Positions 46,197 through 55,985 are shown, numbered from the stretch's first letter. The stretch: 64,000 bases of DNA from Bacteroidota bacterium (GCA_963169355.1 CAUJCR010000015.1:22453-86452), one strand, 5' to 3'. Numbers and translations: made by a program. The notes: generated by a model not told the origin, from the sequence alone.

Positions 46197-47213
46197 ATGA
46201 AAAAACTAAGTGTAAAAAAAGAACATATTAGAGAAATGTTTAAGTCGTTTAGCAACTTAAACGTATTAATTATTGGCGATGTTATGATAGATAGCTACAT
46301 GTGGGGTAAGGTAAATCGTATTTCGCCAGAGGCACCTGTACCTATTGTAACAGTTCATAAAAAAGAAAAAAGACTTGGTGGGGCTGCTAATGTAGCTTTA
46401 AACATTCAAGCTATGGGCGCAAATCCTATTTTGTGTTCTGTTATTGGCGTTGATACCGATGGACAAACATTTTTAGACTTATTAAAACAACAAAAATTAT
46501 CACAAAAAGGTATTTTAAAATCGCGCACTCGTATTACTACCGAAAAAACACGCATTATTGGTAATAATGCGCAACTACTTAGGGTAGATGAAGAAATTGA
46601 AGATGACATTACAGCTCCAGAAACTCAACAATTAATTACCTTAATATCGTATATTATACAACACGATAAAATTGATGTTATTTTATTTGAAGATTATAAC
46701 AAAGGATTAATTACACCTAAATTAATTTCAAAAGTTGTTGAACTAGCTAAGAGTAAAGGAATTCCAACTTGTGTGGATCCTAAGCATAAAAATTTTAATT
46801 CATACAAAGGCGTTACTTTATTTAAACCCAATTTAAAAGAACTGCGCGAAGGTTTAAAAATTGACATCAGTGCTGATAATATCAACGAATTGCAACGTGT
46901 CATCAGTAGTTTTAGAGTTAAACAAAAATTTGACACCGCTCTTGTAACCTTAGCCGAAAAAGGTGTGGTTATCAACTCTCGTTCGGTAAAAGCACATGTT
47001 CCGGCACATATAAGAAGCATAGCCGATGTAAGTGGCGCTGGCGATACCGTAATAAGTGTAGCATCGTTGTTTATGGCGCTAAGAGCTAATCCTATCGTAA
47101 TGGCAGCTATTGCTAATTTAGCGGGTGGGCTTGTGTGCGAAAAAATTGGCGTTGTTCCTATTAATAAAGAGCAATTATTAGAAGAGTCGTTAAAGTTAGA
47201 TTTTGTAAAATAA
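46197..47213 (+). CDS. PfkB-family heptose-7-phosphate kinase-like protein
   Basis: 338 residues. N-terminal GDVMIDSYMWGKVNRISPEAPVP and RLGGAANVALN are typical of RfaE1/HldE kinases; the catalytic stretch is DVSGAGDTV near residue 280. These enzymes phosphorylate D-glycero-beta-D-manno-heptose 7-phosphate for lipopolysaccharide; the adenylyltransferase half of bifunctional HldE is absent. Other PfkB sugar kinases cannot be excluded. It is followed after 6 bases by ubiE/menG, so the two form an operon. Confidence 0.9.
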   Translation: MKKLSVKKEHIREMFKSFSNLNVLIIGDVMIDSYMWGKVNRISPEAPVPIVTVHKKEKRLGGAANVALNIQAMGANPILCSVIGVDTDGQTFLDLLKQQKLSQKGILKSRTRITTEKTRIIGNNAQLLRVDEEIEDDITAPETQQLITLISYIIQHDKIDVILFEDYNKGLITPKLISKVVELAKSKGIPTCVDPKHKNFNSYKGVTLFKPNLKELREGLKIDISADNINELQRVISSFRVKQKFDTALVTLAEKGVVINSRSVKAHVPAHIRSIADVSGAGDTVISVASLFMALRANPIVMAAIANLAGGLVCEKIGVVPINKEQLLEESLKLDFVK

Positions 47214-47219
47214 CTTAAT

Positions 47220-47942
47220 ATGGCCGAAGTTACTCCTTATAAAAATCAAGACTCTAAAAAAGAACAGGTGGCGCAAATGTTTGATAACATTGCCTTTCGT
47301 TACGATTTTTTAAACTCCTTATTATCACTTGGTATTCATAAAGGCTGGAGAAAAAAATGTATTCGCTATATTGCCTCTAAAAAACCAAAAAACATTTTAG
47401 ATGTAGCGACAGGCACTGGCGATTTTGCCATTGCCGCTATGAAATTAAACCCCGAAAAAATTATTGGGATAGACATTAGCGAAGGCATGATGAAATTTGG
47501 TAGAGAAAAAATCAACCAATTACATTTAAGTCAAAAAATTACTTTGCAATATGGCGATGCCGAAACTTGCGACTTAGCAGATAATTCAATGGATGCTATC
47601 ACGGTAGGCTTTGGCGTTAGAAATTTTGAAAATTTAGAAAAAGGTTTGCAAAACATGTTGCGCATCTTAAAACCAGGTGGGCAACTGTGTGTTTTAGAAT
47701 TTACAACGCCTAGAAAATTTCCAGTAAAACAATTTTACAATTTCCACTTTAAATACATTACACCTACTTTAGGCAAATTATTTTCGAAAGATGATAGAGC
47801 GTATAGTTACTTACCCGAATCTATTAAAGCATTTCCGGATAATGAACGGTTTACAAGCATCTTAGAAAAAGTAGGATACAAAAACGCTAATTTTCACACT
47901 GTAGGATTAGGATTAGCCGCTATTTATTTAGCCGAGAAATAA
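47220..47942 (+). CDS. ubiE: Demethylmenaquinone methyltransferase
   Basis: 240 residues. The SAM-binding motif is LDVATGTGDFA, preceded by VAQMFDNIAFRYDFLNSLLSLGIHKGWR and followed by GFGVRNFENLEKGL, the UbiE/MenG signature. It makes the last methylation in menaquinone synthesis; Bacteroidota use menaquinone, so MenG is the probable role. Second gene of a two-gene plus-strand run after the PfkB kinase; the downstream methyltransferase converges on it. Confidence 0.96.
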   Translation: MAEVTPYKNQDSKKEQVAQMFDNIAFRYDFLNSLLSLGIHKGWRKKCIRYIASKKPKNILDVATGTGDFAIAAMKLNPEKIIGIDISEGMMKFGREKINQLHLSQKITLQYGDAETCDLADNSMDAITVGFGVRNFENLEKGLQNMLRILKPGGQLCVLEFTTPRKFPVKQFYNFHFKYITPTLGKLFSKDDRAYSYLPESIKAFPDNERFTSILEKVGYKNANFHTVGLGLAAIYLAEK

Positions 47943-47956
47943 GTTAAGGAATAAAA

Positions 47957-49135
47957 TTACATCTCCATCAGTTTTTCTAAATGATGTTGCTTAACTCCAA
48001 AAAATGTTTTAGCGGCTTGTATTTTTTCAAATAATTGTTGTTTTTGTTCTTTAGTTTTTGGTTTTCGTTCGGCTACTATCATCACATTTTTAGGAGTATG
48101 TGCATCTGATATAAATTCAAATACCTTTGTAGAATAATCAAAATATTCGAGAATCATTGCTCTCAATCCATCTGTTAGCATCTCTGCCTGACGCTCCATA
48201 AAAACACCATGTTTTAATAAAAAATCGAGTGATGTTTTAATAGTAGTTTTTTCAATTTCTTTTCTAATTTGTTTATGACAACATGGAGCCACCACTATTA
48301 AATTAGCCTTTGCCTGAATACCTTTACATATAGCCTCATCGGTAGCTGTATCGCAAGCATGTAAGGCAATTAAAACATCTAATGGATGAATCTTAAAATC
48401 AATGATGGTTCCTTCTTCAAATTTTAAATTTTCAAAGTTAGCTTGCCTTGCAATATTATTGCATAGGTTTACCATATCTTTTCTAAACTCAACACCAATC
48501 ATATTTGTTTTAAATTGCAGATGATTAGATAAATAATCGTATAAGGCAAAGGTTAAATAACCTTTACCACTTCCCATGTCTGCAACTTGTAACACATTAT
48601 TTTTAGGTAGATTCTCAATCAATGGTTTCAAAATCTCAACGTATCTATTTATTTGCTTAAACTTGTCTTGTGCATGTGGATAAACTACACCACGTTCATC
48701 ACAAATTTTTAATGCTTTCAAAAATGTATTTTGATGTGGCTGAATTAATCTAGATTTAGTTTTATTATGTACAGTTGATGGCAATTCTTGATGTGAAGGA
48801 TTGAGTTGTTTAATCATCACTTGACGATTATTTTTAATTTCTAGCACAACATCGGCTTGTAATGTAAACAGATTCGCCATCTTAAAATTTTCTCCCGATA
48901 AAAAATCTGTTATAATAATAATGGCCTCTTTTAAAGGATAATTCTTAACAATGTCTCTTGTTTTGTAACGGTAAGTAAAGCTAAGTTTATCCTCGTTTTT
49001 AATCGTTACTTTTTTAACAAAACAATTCTTCAATCCTTCTTCTTTACCATGGTAAACTGAAAAAGTAAGTTTAACAAAGAGGTTGTTTTGATACGAATCA
49101 GTAAAAAACTGAATAAACTGTTGAATGGAATGCAT
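47957..49135 (-). CDS. SAM-dependent methyltransferase (Methyltransf_32-like)
   Basis: 392 residues from the ATG at 49135. The N-terminal part (1-140) is unassigned; the methyltransferase domain has ADMGSGKGYLTFALYDYL, IGVEFRKDMVNLCN and LHACDTATDEAI, then VAPCCHKQIR, the pattern of the Methyltransf_32 family whose substrates are uncertain, perhaps RNA. An exact -7 box TACATTTG (49139-49146) ends 3 bases before the ATG, which excludes the upstream TTG as start and suggests a leaderless transcript. Confidence 0.85.
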   Translation of the reverse strand: MHSIQQFIQFFTDSYQNNLFVKLTFSVYHGKEEGLKNCFVKKVTIKNEDKLSFTYRYKTRDIVKNYPLKEAIIIITDFLSGENFKMANLFTLQADVVLEIKNNRQVMIKQLNPSHQELPSTVHNKTKSRLIQPHQNTFLKALKICDERGVVYPHAQDKFKQINRYVEILKPLIENLPKNNVLQVADMGSGKGYLTFALYDYLSNHLQFKTNMIGVEFRKDMVNLCNNIARQANFENLKFEEGTIIDFKIHPLDVLIALHACDTATDEAICKGIQAKANLIVVAPCCHKQIRKEIEKTTIKTSLDFLLKHGVFMERQAEMLTDGLRAMILEYFDYSTKVFEFISDAHTPKNVMIVAERKPKTKEQKQQLFEKIQAAKTFFGVKQHHLEKLMEM

Positions 49136-49205
49136 GGTCAAATGTAATTAATTTTAAAGATGTATGGCATTAATAAAAAATGTTTGTATATTCGTTTTAT
49201 CCACT

Positions 49206-50069
49206 ATGCCTAACTATTACTATTTATATATATTTTTATGTATTACATTGACTGGTTTTGCTCAAAAGCAAAATGAGTTTGATAAATATGGTCCATTTGG
49301 CTCACAAGTATATACCGATTTAAAGCTAGCCTTAGATGTAGAAAAGCAGGTTTATAAAATGGATTTAAGTTATCAAAAACTTGAGCCAAAATTATATGCT
49401 AAACTTGCTAAGTTAAAAGATTTACAAGCATTAAAATTAAGTGGTAATGAAGTAACTACTTATCCTCCTAATTTTAGCGATTTATACAATCTCATTTATT
49501 TTGCTAGTTACAATAATGAGTTTAAAACTTTTCCTGAAGAATTAAAAAAACTAAGCAACCTTAATTATATAGAATTTTTTGGAAGTAAAATAGATAGTGT
49601 TCCTAGCGAGATTGCATACCTCAGTCGCCTTAAAACTCTAAAAATATCTTCCACTCAAGATACGCTTCATTTACCAAATACATTACGCTATTTAAAAAAT
49701 TTGAAAGAATTATCTATTGAAAATTGTGTATTAGATAGTTTTCCAAAAGAAATTTTTAAGATACCTAATCTTGAATTTTTAAACCTAACGAATACCAACA
49801 CCTTTTATATATCGAAACATTTTGAACGATTAAAAAATTTAGAAGTTTTAGTATTAGATGCCAACCAATTAAAAAAATTACCGTTTGAAATATACAAAGC
49901 TGAGAAGCTTCGAATTTTGTCTATAAAAAATAATCCAATCACAAAATTACCCGATACAATTTCTCAACTCGAAAATTTAGTAATTCTTGATGTGAGAGGT
50001 AATAATTTTAGTAAAGAATATATCGAAGAATTAAAGGCATTATTACCAGGTTGCGAAATTAGGCATTAA
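49206..50069 (+). CDS. Secreted leucine-rich repeat protein
   Basis: 287 residues from the ATG at 49206, where the signal peptide (ends LTGFAQ) begins; the in-frame ATG at 49164 adds 14 residues and is less likely. About eight LRR units of 22-24 residues follow, such as LKDLQALKLSGNEVTTYPPNF and LENLVILDVRGNNFSKE. The LRR arc should bind another protein outside the cytoplasm. No sorting domain or lipobox is seen. Convergent with the thioesterase gene, overlapping it by 11 bases. Confidence 0.85.
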   Translation: MPNYYYLYIFLCITLTGFAQKQNEFDKYGPFGSQVYTDLKLALDVEKQVYKMDLSYQKLEPKLYAKLAKLKDLQALKLSGNEVTTYPPNFSDLYNLIYFASYNNEFKTFPEELKKLSNLNYIEFFGSKIDSVPSEIAYLSRLKTLKISSTQDTLHLPNTLRYLKNLKELSIENCVLDSFPKEIFKIPNLEFLNLTNTNTFYISKHFERLKNLEVLVLDANQLKKLPFEIYKAEKLRILSIKNNPITKLPDTISQLENLVILDVRGNNFSKEYIEELKALLPGCEIRH

Positions 50070-50469
50070 ATTTTTTCTTAAACGCCTCTAAGAACCAAGT
50101 AGGAGGTTGCATTGGTTTATTTTTTTCCTTATCAATAAAAACGAGTGTTACAGAACCTGTATTTAAGAGTTCGTTTTCTTGATTAAAACATTCATAATCA
50201 AAAGTGATACGCACACCAGGCATTTGTTTAACACTAGTAACAATGCGTACCTCATCATCATATTTTGCAGGTTTTTTATAATTAATTGTTAAGTTAATAA
50301 CAGGCATTAAAACGCCACTTTCTTCCATGGCTTTATAACTAAAGCCTAAGGTTCGCATGGCCTCTACTCTACCTACTTCGTAATACTGAGCGTACACACC
50401 ATAGTAAACAAATCCCATTTGATCAGTTTCGCCATAGCGAACTCTTAAAGTTGTTTCTGTTTTAATCAT
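50059..50469 (-). CDS. Acyl-CoA thioesterase, YbgC-like hotdog fold
   Basis: 136 residues. RYGETDQMGFVYYGVYAQYYEVGRVEAM holds the catalytic Asp of the 4-hydroxybenzoyl-CoA thioesterase family, followed by YKKPAKYDDEVRIVT and VRITFDYECFNQ. It hydrolyses acyl-CoA or acyl carrier substrates; the exact chain is unknown. The gene is single and divergent from the split 5'-nucleotidase pair. Confidence 0.93.
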   Translation of the reverse strand: MIKTETTLRVRYGETDQMGFVYYGVYAQYYEVGRVEAMRTLGFSYKAMEESGVLMPVINLTINYKKPAKYDDEVRIVTSVKQMPGVRITFDYECFNQENELLNTGSVTLVFIDKEKNKPMQPPTWFLEAFKKKFNA

Positions 50470-50515
50470 ACAAAATTTATCTTATCTTTAAAGCAATAAA
50501 AGTACTGTTTGTTTT

Positions 50516-51268
50516 ATGCAATTAACTTTAAAGATACTTATTTTTTCAGCATTCATTAGTTTATATAGTTGCACCTCTAAAGTTGCAGTAAAAAAAACAA
50601 GCGAATCGCATATTATTATTAATCAAGCTGCAATTGATAGCGCGGTATATAAATTAATTACACCATACAAAAATGCGCATGACGAACAAATGCACGCAGT
50701 AATAGCTACTGCCGATGAAGCACTTGTGAAAGCAGATGTAGAAAGCACATTAGGCAACTTTTTTTGTGATGCAGTTATCTATCAAACAAAGCAACTATTA
50801 GGAAAGGATTCGGCAATGGTAGATGTGGCTATTTTTAATAAAGGAGGATTAAGAAATTCAATACCAAAAGGTCAAGTAACCATTGGAAACATTTTTGAGC
50901 TTATGCCATTTGACAATGAATTAATTTTATTAAAACTAAGCGGAGAAAATTTTAAAGAGATGTGTTATAAAATTGTAGAAAAAGGAGGAATACCAATTGG
51001 AGGTATGCGCATGGTTATGAAAGGGAGTACTCCCACCGACATTACCATTAAGGGGAAAGCCTTTGATATAAACAACGATTATTGGGTGGTAACATCAGAT
51101 TATTTAGCCAATGGCGGCGATAGTTATACTTTCTTTAAAAATCCTAAAGAAAAAAAAGTGATGAATGTTTTGCTAAGAAACATTATTATAAACTATTGCG
51201 AAACACTTACTAAAAACAATCAAACGATTAAACCAATTTTAGATGGCAGAATTTCAGTATCAAAATAG
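50516..51268 (+). CDS. 5'-nucleotidase C-terminal domain protein, lipoprotein
   Basis: 250 residues with a lipobox (YSC, Cys19) and the substrate-binding C-terminal domain of UshA-type 5'-nucleotidases: ESTLGNFFCDAV, NKGGLRNSIPKGQVTIGNIFELMPFDNELILLKLSG, VVTSDYLANGGDSYTFF. The catalytic metallophosphatase half is on the next gene, which overlaps by 26 bases in another frame. Together they should hydrolyse nucleotides in the periplasm. The order (binding half first) is the reverse of the single-chain enzyme. Confidence 0.92.
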   Translation: MQLTLKILIFSAFISLYSCTSKVAVKKTSESHIIINQAAIDSAVYKLITPYKNAHDEQMHAVIATADEALVKADVESTLGNFFCDAVIYQTKQLLGKDSAMVDVAIFNKGGLRNSIPKGQVTIGNIFELMPFDNELILLKLSGENFKEMCYKIVEKGGIPIGGMRMVMKGSTPTDITIKGKAFDINNDYWVVTSDYLANGGDSYTFFKNPKEKKVMNVLLRNIIINYCETLTKNNQTIKPILDGRISVSK

Positions 51269-52175
51269 ACGCGATTTTTTAAAATACTTTGTAGGAACTT
51301 CGGCACTATTAGCTGGTTTTCCTGCATTATCTAAAAATACATTGTTATCAAAAGGAATTTCGCATCTTACTATATTATATACTAATGATGTGCACAGTCG
51401 TATTGAACCTTTTCCAGAGAACGATCCTAAGTACGCCAATAAAGGAGGTTTTGCAAGAAGGGCAGCAGAAATAGAACGTATAAAACAAGAAAACGATAAC
51501 ATTTTATTATTAGATGCAGGTGATATTTTTCAGGGCACACCTTACTTTAATTTATTTGGAGGCGAGTTAGAATACAAGCTTATGAGTATGATGCAATATG
51601 ATGCTACTACTATTGGCAATCATGATTTTGATTTAGGTATTGATAATATTACTAAACAAATGCCTCATGCAAATTTTGCTTTTATTAATTGTAATTATAA
51701 TTTTTCCAACACCTCATTACATGATAAAATTATTCCTTATAAAATTTTTGAGAAACAAGGTATTAAAATAGGTGTATTAGGATATGGCATTGAACTAGAA
51801 GGATTAGTAGATAAGAAAATGTATAAAGAAACCATTTATCAAAACCCTTTACCAATTGCCAATGCCACTGCTAAACTATTAAAACAAGATTTGGGTTGCG
51901 ATTATGTGATTGCTTTATCACATTTAGGTTTTTCTTATCCAACAAAAAAAATAAGTGACATGAGCATGGCACCACTTACCGAGTATATAGATTTAATTAT
52001 TGGTGGACACTCACACACCTTTTTAGAACATCCAGTTAAACTAAAAAATCGTGCTAATAAAGATGTGTATGTAACACAAGTTGGGTGGGCTGGTATATGG
52101 TTAGGAAAAATTGATGTGTATTTTTCAGCCAATACAAAAAAAATAGCTCATAACTCAAATAACAGAAAAATTTAA
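51243..52175 (+). CDS. Metallophosphatase, 5'-nucleotidase N-terminal domain, Tat-type signal
   Basis: 310 residues. The N-terminus RRDFLKYFVGTSALLAGFPAL is a twin-arginine signal. The calcineurin-type metal-binding motifs follow: YTNDVHSRIEPF, LLDAGDIFQGTPYFN, IGNHDFDLG, LSHLGFSYP and IIGGHSHTFLEHP. It provides the catalytic half of a UshA-like 5'-nucleotidase whose other half is the preceding lipoprotein. The 26-base overlap suggests coupled translation. Export of this half by Tat and of the other by Sec is notable. Confidence 0.93.
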   Translation: MAEFQYQNRRDFLKYFVGTSALLAGFPALSKNTLLSKGISHLTILYTNDVHSRIEPFPENDPKYANKGGFARRAAEIERIKQENDNILLLDAGDIFQGTPYFNLFGGELEYKLMSMMQYDATTIGNHDFDLGIDNITKQMPHANFAFINCNYNFSNTSLHDKIIPYKIFEKQGIKIGVLGYGIELEGLVDKKMYKETIYQNPLPIANATAKLLKQDLGCDYVIALSHLGFSYPTKKISDMSMAPLTEYIDLIIGGHSHTFLEHPVKLKNRANKDVYVTQVGWAGIWLGKIDVYFSANTKKIAHNSNNRKI

Positions 52176-52268
52176 AAATGCAAGTCCAAAATGAAAATTT
52201 TCTTGAATTTTTTATTCATTTTTTTCTTGTAAGATTAAATAATCCATATATATTTACAAACTGATACT

Positions 52269-52277
52269 TGTTGATAA
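52269..52277 (-). promoter_or_regulatory. DnaA box upstream of dnaA
   Basis: TTATCAACA on the minus strand is one base from the DnaA consensus TTATCCACA. It lies about 50 bases before dnaA in an AT-rich leader (52176-52325). It could serve dnaA autoregulation or be part of an origin; a cluster of boxes is not seen. Confidence 0.5.
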
Positions 52278-52325
52278 CGATAAACACTACATATTTAATA
52301 ACTTATTTAAACATTAAACCAGATT

Positions 52326-53762
52326 ATGAAGGAAAAGACAGCTGAAACCGTGTGGAAAAATTGCTTAAAGGTAATTCAAGATAACGTTAGCCCTCAAAAT
52401 TTCACTACATGGTTCGAGCCTATAAAAGCATTAAAACTACACGATAATATTTTAAATATTCAGGTGCCTTCTCAATTCTTTTACGAATGGTTAGAAGAAC
52501 ACTATATTGGAATATTAAAAAAGGTCATTAAAAAAGAATTAGGCGCTGAAGGGAAAATAGAATATAGTATTGTAATGGATAATGGAACAGGCAAAACTGA
52601 AAAAGCAGTGATGCTAAAAGTTCCTAATATTAATACGAACTTAAAAAATTCGCCTGTTAATATGCCTATTGATGTTAGCGGAGGTGCTATCAGAAATCCA
52701 TTTATCATCCCTGGTCTTAAAAAAGTATCGGTAGAGTCGCAATTAAATCCTAATTATAGCTTTGAAAATTTTGTTGAAGGTGATTGCAACCGCTTAGCGC
52801 GCTCTGCTGGATTTGCTGTTGCTCAAAAACCAGGAGGTACAGCATTTAACCCATTATTATTATATGGAGGTGTTGGTTTAGGAAAAACGCACTTAGCACA
52901 AGCCATTGGTATTGAAATTAAAAAGAACTTCCCAAATAAAACTGTTCTTTACGTTCAATCTGAGAAATTTATTGCTCAATTTATTGATGCTATCAAAAAC
53001 AATAATCAAAATGATTTTGTACACTTCTATCAAATGATTGACATTTTGATTATTGATGATATACAATATTTAGCAGGAAAAGAAAAAACACAAGATGTGT
53101 TCTTCCATATATTTAATCACTTACACCAATTGGGTAAACAAATTATCTTAACATCAGATAGAGCTCCTGTTGAAATGCAAGGTATTGAGCAACGCTTATT
53201 ATCTCGCTTTAAATGGGGATTAAGTGCTGATTTACAAACTCCAGGTTTAGAAACACGTATTGCAATTTTAGAAAAGAAAGTATATAACGAAGGTATTCAA
53301 TTACCAAAAGAAGTTTGCGAATATTTAGCCTATAGTATTACATCTAACGTGCGTGAATTAGAAGGTGCTTTAATTTCATTATTAGCACAATCTTCGTTAA
53401 ACAAAAAAGTAATTACATTAGATTTAGCCAAACAGATGATTGACAAATTTGTGAAATCAACTGCACGCGAAGTATCTATAGATTATATCCAAAAAGTAGT
53501 TTGCGATTATTTTGACTTAAACATTGATTTAATGAAATCGAAAACTCGTAAGCGTGAAGTTGTTCAGGCTCGTCAAATAGCTATGTATTTTGCAAAATCA
53601 ATGACAAAATCTTCATTAGCAACAATTGGTATGCACTGTGGAGGAAAAGACCACGCCACTGTTTTACACGCTTGTCGTACCGTAAACAACCTAATGGATA
53701 CAGATAAACGCTTTAAAGCCTATATTGAAGAATTAGATAAAAAGATTAGTATTAATAACTAA
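52326..53762 (+). CDS. dnaA: Chromosomal replication initiator DnaA
   Basis: 478 residues. Domain I starts VWKNCLKVIQDNVSPQNFTTWF; the AAA+ domain has Walker A GGVGLGKTH, Walker B ILIIDDIQYLAGK and sensor region LTSDRAPVEM; domain IV contains HCGGKDHATVLHACR, the DnaA-box binding helix. It opens the replication origin. A DnaA box in its leader allows autoregulation. A strong terminator follows, so it is a single-gene transcript. Confidence 0.98.
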   Translation: MKEKTAETVWKNCLKVIQDNVSPQNFTTWFEPIKALKLHDNILNIQVPSQFFYEWLEEHYIGILKKVIKKELGAEGKIEYSIVMDNGTGKTEKAVMLKVPNINTNLKNSPVNMPIDVSGGAIRNPFIIPGLKKVSVESQLNPNYSFENFVEGDCNRLARSAGFAVAQKPGGTAFNPLLLYGGVGLGKTHLAQAIGIEIKKNFPNKTVLYVQSEKFIAQFIDAIKNNNQNDFVHFYQMIDILIIDDIQYLAGKEKTQDVFFHIFNHLHQLGKQIILTSDRAPVEMQGIEQRLLSRFKWGLSADLQTPGLETRIAILEKKVYNEGIQLPKEVCEYLAYSITSNVRELEGALISLLAQSSLNKKVITLDLAKQMIDKFVKSTAREVSIDYIQKVVCDYFDLNIDLMKSKTRKREVVQARQIAMYFAKSMTKSSLATIGMHCGGKDHATVLHACRTVNNLMDTDKRFKAYIEELDKKISINN

Positions 53763-53783
53763 ACAAACTCGATAGAGAACCTA

Positions 53784-53816
53784 TAAAAAAATCCTCCAAA
53801 CAATGGAGGATTTTTT
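53784..53816 (+). terminator. Intrinsic terminator after dnaA
   Basis: A run of A, ATCCTCCA/TGGAGGAT stem with a short loop and a T-run; the flanking A and T runs extend the stem. Confidence 0.9.
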
Positions 53817-53877
53817 GTTTAGGTTGAGCGTACATAAAACCTCCATATATTTAATATAAAATCCGTATTAGTGGGTA

Positions 53878-53908
53878 TTGTAAAAAGCTCTTTAATCATT
53901 TAAATTTG
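53878..53908 (+). promoter_or_regulatory. Promoter of the T9SS cargo gene
   Basis: TTG (53878-53880) and TAAATTTG (53901-53908), 20 bases apart, fit the -33/-7 consensus. The ATG follows at 53930. Confidence 0.6.
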
Positions 53909-53929
53909 AAAAAAAATAATTACACATCT

Positions 53930-55711
53930 ATGAAAAAAATTCTATTAATTCTTTCAATTGCTGTTAGCTTAAAAACAACAGCTCAAAGCAATGCTCAAGC
54001 TTTTGATTGGGCAATGAACCCAGGTGCTAACGGAAATAAGCTATATGCGTTGCATTATGATTCACAAGGTAATTTACTTGCATTGGCGCACGCATCAGAT
54101 AGCGCTAGTTTTGGAGGCTCTATAGTAACTGCATTGCCTAATTCTAATTATCCCACTAATAATTATTATATAGGAAAAAGAAATACAAATGGTACCTCTC
54201 AGATTCTATTACAAAGTCGAAACGGAGCAACAAATGTATATTCAAACTTTAGTGATTTTAATTTAGACGCAAATGATAATATTATTGTTGTTGGGGCTAC
54301 ATCTGCTGGTCATGATTTTGGAAATGGCGTAACACTTTCTAATAAAGGATATATAATAGCTAAATACAATAGTACTGGCGTTGCACAATGGGCTAAAATG
54401 TACAATTTCGGAAACCCAAATATGAGTGCTTTCACAACAAAACCATGGAGTTTACAATGTTTACCAAATGGTAATATAATTGCTATTCTAAAGGAAACTT
54501 CAGGTAGATATGCTTATATTGTATTAGATGTTAATGGTAATGAATTACAATATAAAGAGTTTCAATTAAGTGGAAGTGGGTCTACAATACCAGTAATTAC
54601 TACTTCTAAAAACAATTGTTTTATTGATAATACAGGAGATTTTTATTTATATTATAATACTATAGATATGTCTGCAACACCTAAAATGGTATTAAGTTCG
54701 GTTACTAATTCAGTTTCAACTCGAATAGATAGTGTTATGATAACAAACACAGGCCATTCAGCTGTTTCTTATTTGCTGGCTTTTAGACCTGATGGGACTA
54801 AGAAATATTTTAAAGGTTTTAGAGGTACTATGGTTGATTTAGCAGTTGAAGCTACAACTGGCAATGTTTTATTTTATTGGAAACAATATGGAGGACAAAA
54901 TAATATTGCACCAATGGATATGATTTCAACAAATACAGGTACTTTTACTTTTTCTCAAGTATATTGTGGAATAATGGCAGTTGATTCATTGGGAGCCTAT
55001 ATAAAAAAATCAACAGAAACACCTTCCTTGCAATATCAATACGAATCAATACTTCCTTTAGGTAATTTTCAGCTAATTGGAACTTTAGAATATGCCAACG
55101 GTAATATTTTAACCGCAGGTACGCAAACATACTCAGTAAGTAGTGGTGGCTTTTTTACTTGGTTTGAATTAGATCAGAATTTAACTCCTTCCTATTTTGT
55201 TGCAGCTCCTCTGTATAATCAAAATAATCAATTAGCTAAAGACCCTATTTCAAATTATGGGAATAAAGTAGCAGTTGGTCTGGGTTGGTATGCTACTACA
55301 CAATCTACAATTAATATTAATGGAACCATTCTTAAAGCTAATGACAAAAACACTTCATTTCCAACCAGATATAATTCTCCTTATAATGCGGTAGGAGAAG
55401 ACATTGCAATTGCTCAATTTGATAGAACTTTACAAGGGAGTGCAAGTGGTATTTTTGAATCAAAAGTTCAAACTATGGACTTCATTATATATCCAAATCC
55501 AGCTAAAGATTATATCGTTATACAAAACTCGGCGAAAACAATAGGTGATGTATCTGTTGTATTTACAAACATATTGGGAGAAACTGTTTTGGTAGATAAA
55601 ACAACATCAAACAACTTAACCATTAATACAACAAATTTAATTGGTGGCGTATATTTTGTAACAATTACTCATCAAGGAAAATCAAGCACTCAAAAAATAA
55701 TCATCGAATAA
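53930..55711 (+). CDS. T9SS-exported protein, beta-propeller-like
   Basis: 593 residues from the ATG; an upstream TTG lies inside the -7 box. Signal peptide ends LKTTAQ. The body (30-500) has repeated NIIVVGATSAGHDFGNGV-type strands as in bacterial lattice/propeller (SBBP-like) proteins. The C-terminal 80 residues are a type A sorting domain (YPNPAKDYIVI to STQKIIIE). Secreted or surface protein of unknown function. The next gene, a small lipoprotein, starts 10 bases later. Confidence 0.85.
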   Translation: MKKILLILSIAVSLKTTAQSNAQAFDWAMNPGANGNKLYALHYDSQGNLLALAHASDSASFGGSIVTALPNSNYPTNNYYIGKRNTNGTSQILLQSRNGATNVYSNFSDFNLDANDNIIVVGATSAGHDFGNGVTLSNKGYIIAKYNSTGVAQWAKMYNFGNPNMSAFTTKPWSLQCLPNGNIIAILKETSGRYAYIVLDVNGNELQYKEFQLSGSGSTIPVITTSKNNCFIDNTGDFYLYYNTIDMSATPKMVLSSVTNSVSTRIDSVMITNTGHSAVSYLLAFRPDGTKKYFKGFRGTMVDLAVEATTGNVLFYWKQYGGQNNIAPMDMISTNTGTFTFSQVYCGIMAVDSLGAYIKKSTETPSLQYQYESILPLGNFQLIGTLEYANGNILTAGTQTYSVSSGGFFTWFELDQNLTPSYFVAAPLYNQNNQLAKDPISNYGNKVAVGLGWYATTQSTININGTILKANDKNTSFPTRYNSPYNAVGEDIAIAQFDRTLQGSASGIFESKVQTMDFIIYPNPAKDYIVIQNSAKTIGDVSVVFTNILGETVLVDKTTSNNLTINTTNLIGGVYFVTITHQGKSSTQKIIIE

Positions 55712-55721
55712 TAAACTCATT

Positions 55722-55940
55722 ATGAAAAAAATAACTATTGCATCATCATTTCTTCTTGTTTTACTATTTTCTAGTTGCCAAAAAGATTACGTATGCGTAT
55801 GTACAGAAAGATCAACAGGAGAAAAAAATTATGGTGACCATGTTAAATCAGGACCATTTTCAAAAAAAGTATATGAGAAATCGTGCGAAGCAAACGATGA
55901 TGTTTTTGAAAATGATTTAGAAAATTGCCATTTAGAGTAA
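55722..55940 (+). CDS. Small cysteine-rich lipoprotein
   Basis: 72 residues. Lipobox SSC (Cys19), then a mature part of 54 residues with four more cysteines (VCVCTE, KSCEAND, ENCHLE), which could form two disulfides in the periplasm. No family is recognised. It is 10 bases after the T9SS cargo gene and before a terminator, so it is co-transcribed with the cargo. Size and clear signal peptide make it real. Confidence 0.8.
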   Translation: MKKITIASSFLLVLLFSSCQKDYVCVCTERSTGEKNYGDHVKSGPFSKKVYEKSCEANDDVFENDLENCHLE

Positions 55941-55985
55941 TAGCGTTTCCAAATCTTAGGTCATACCAAATATATCTACACCAAC

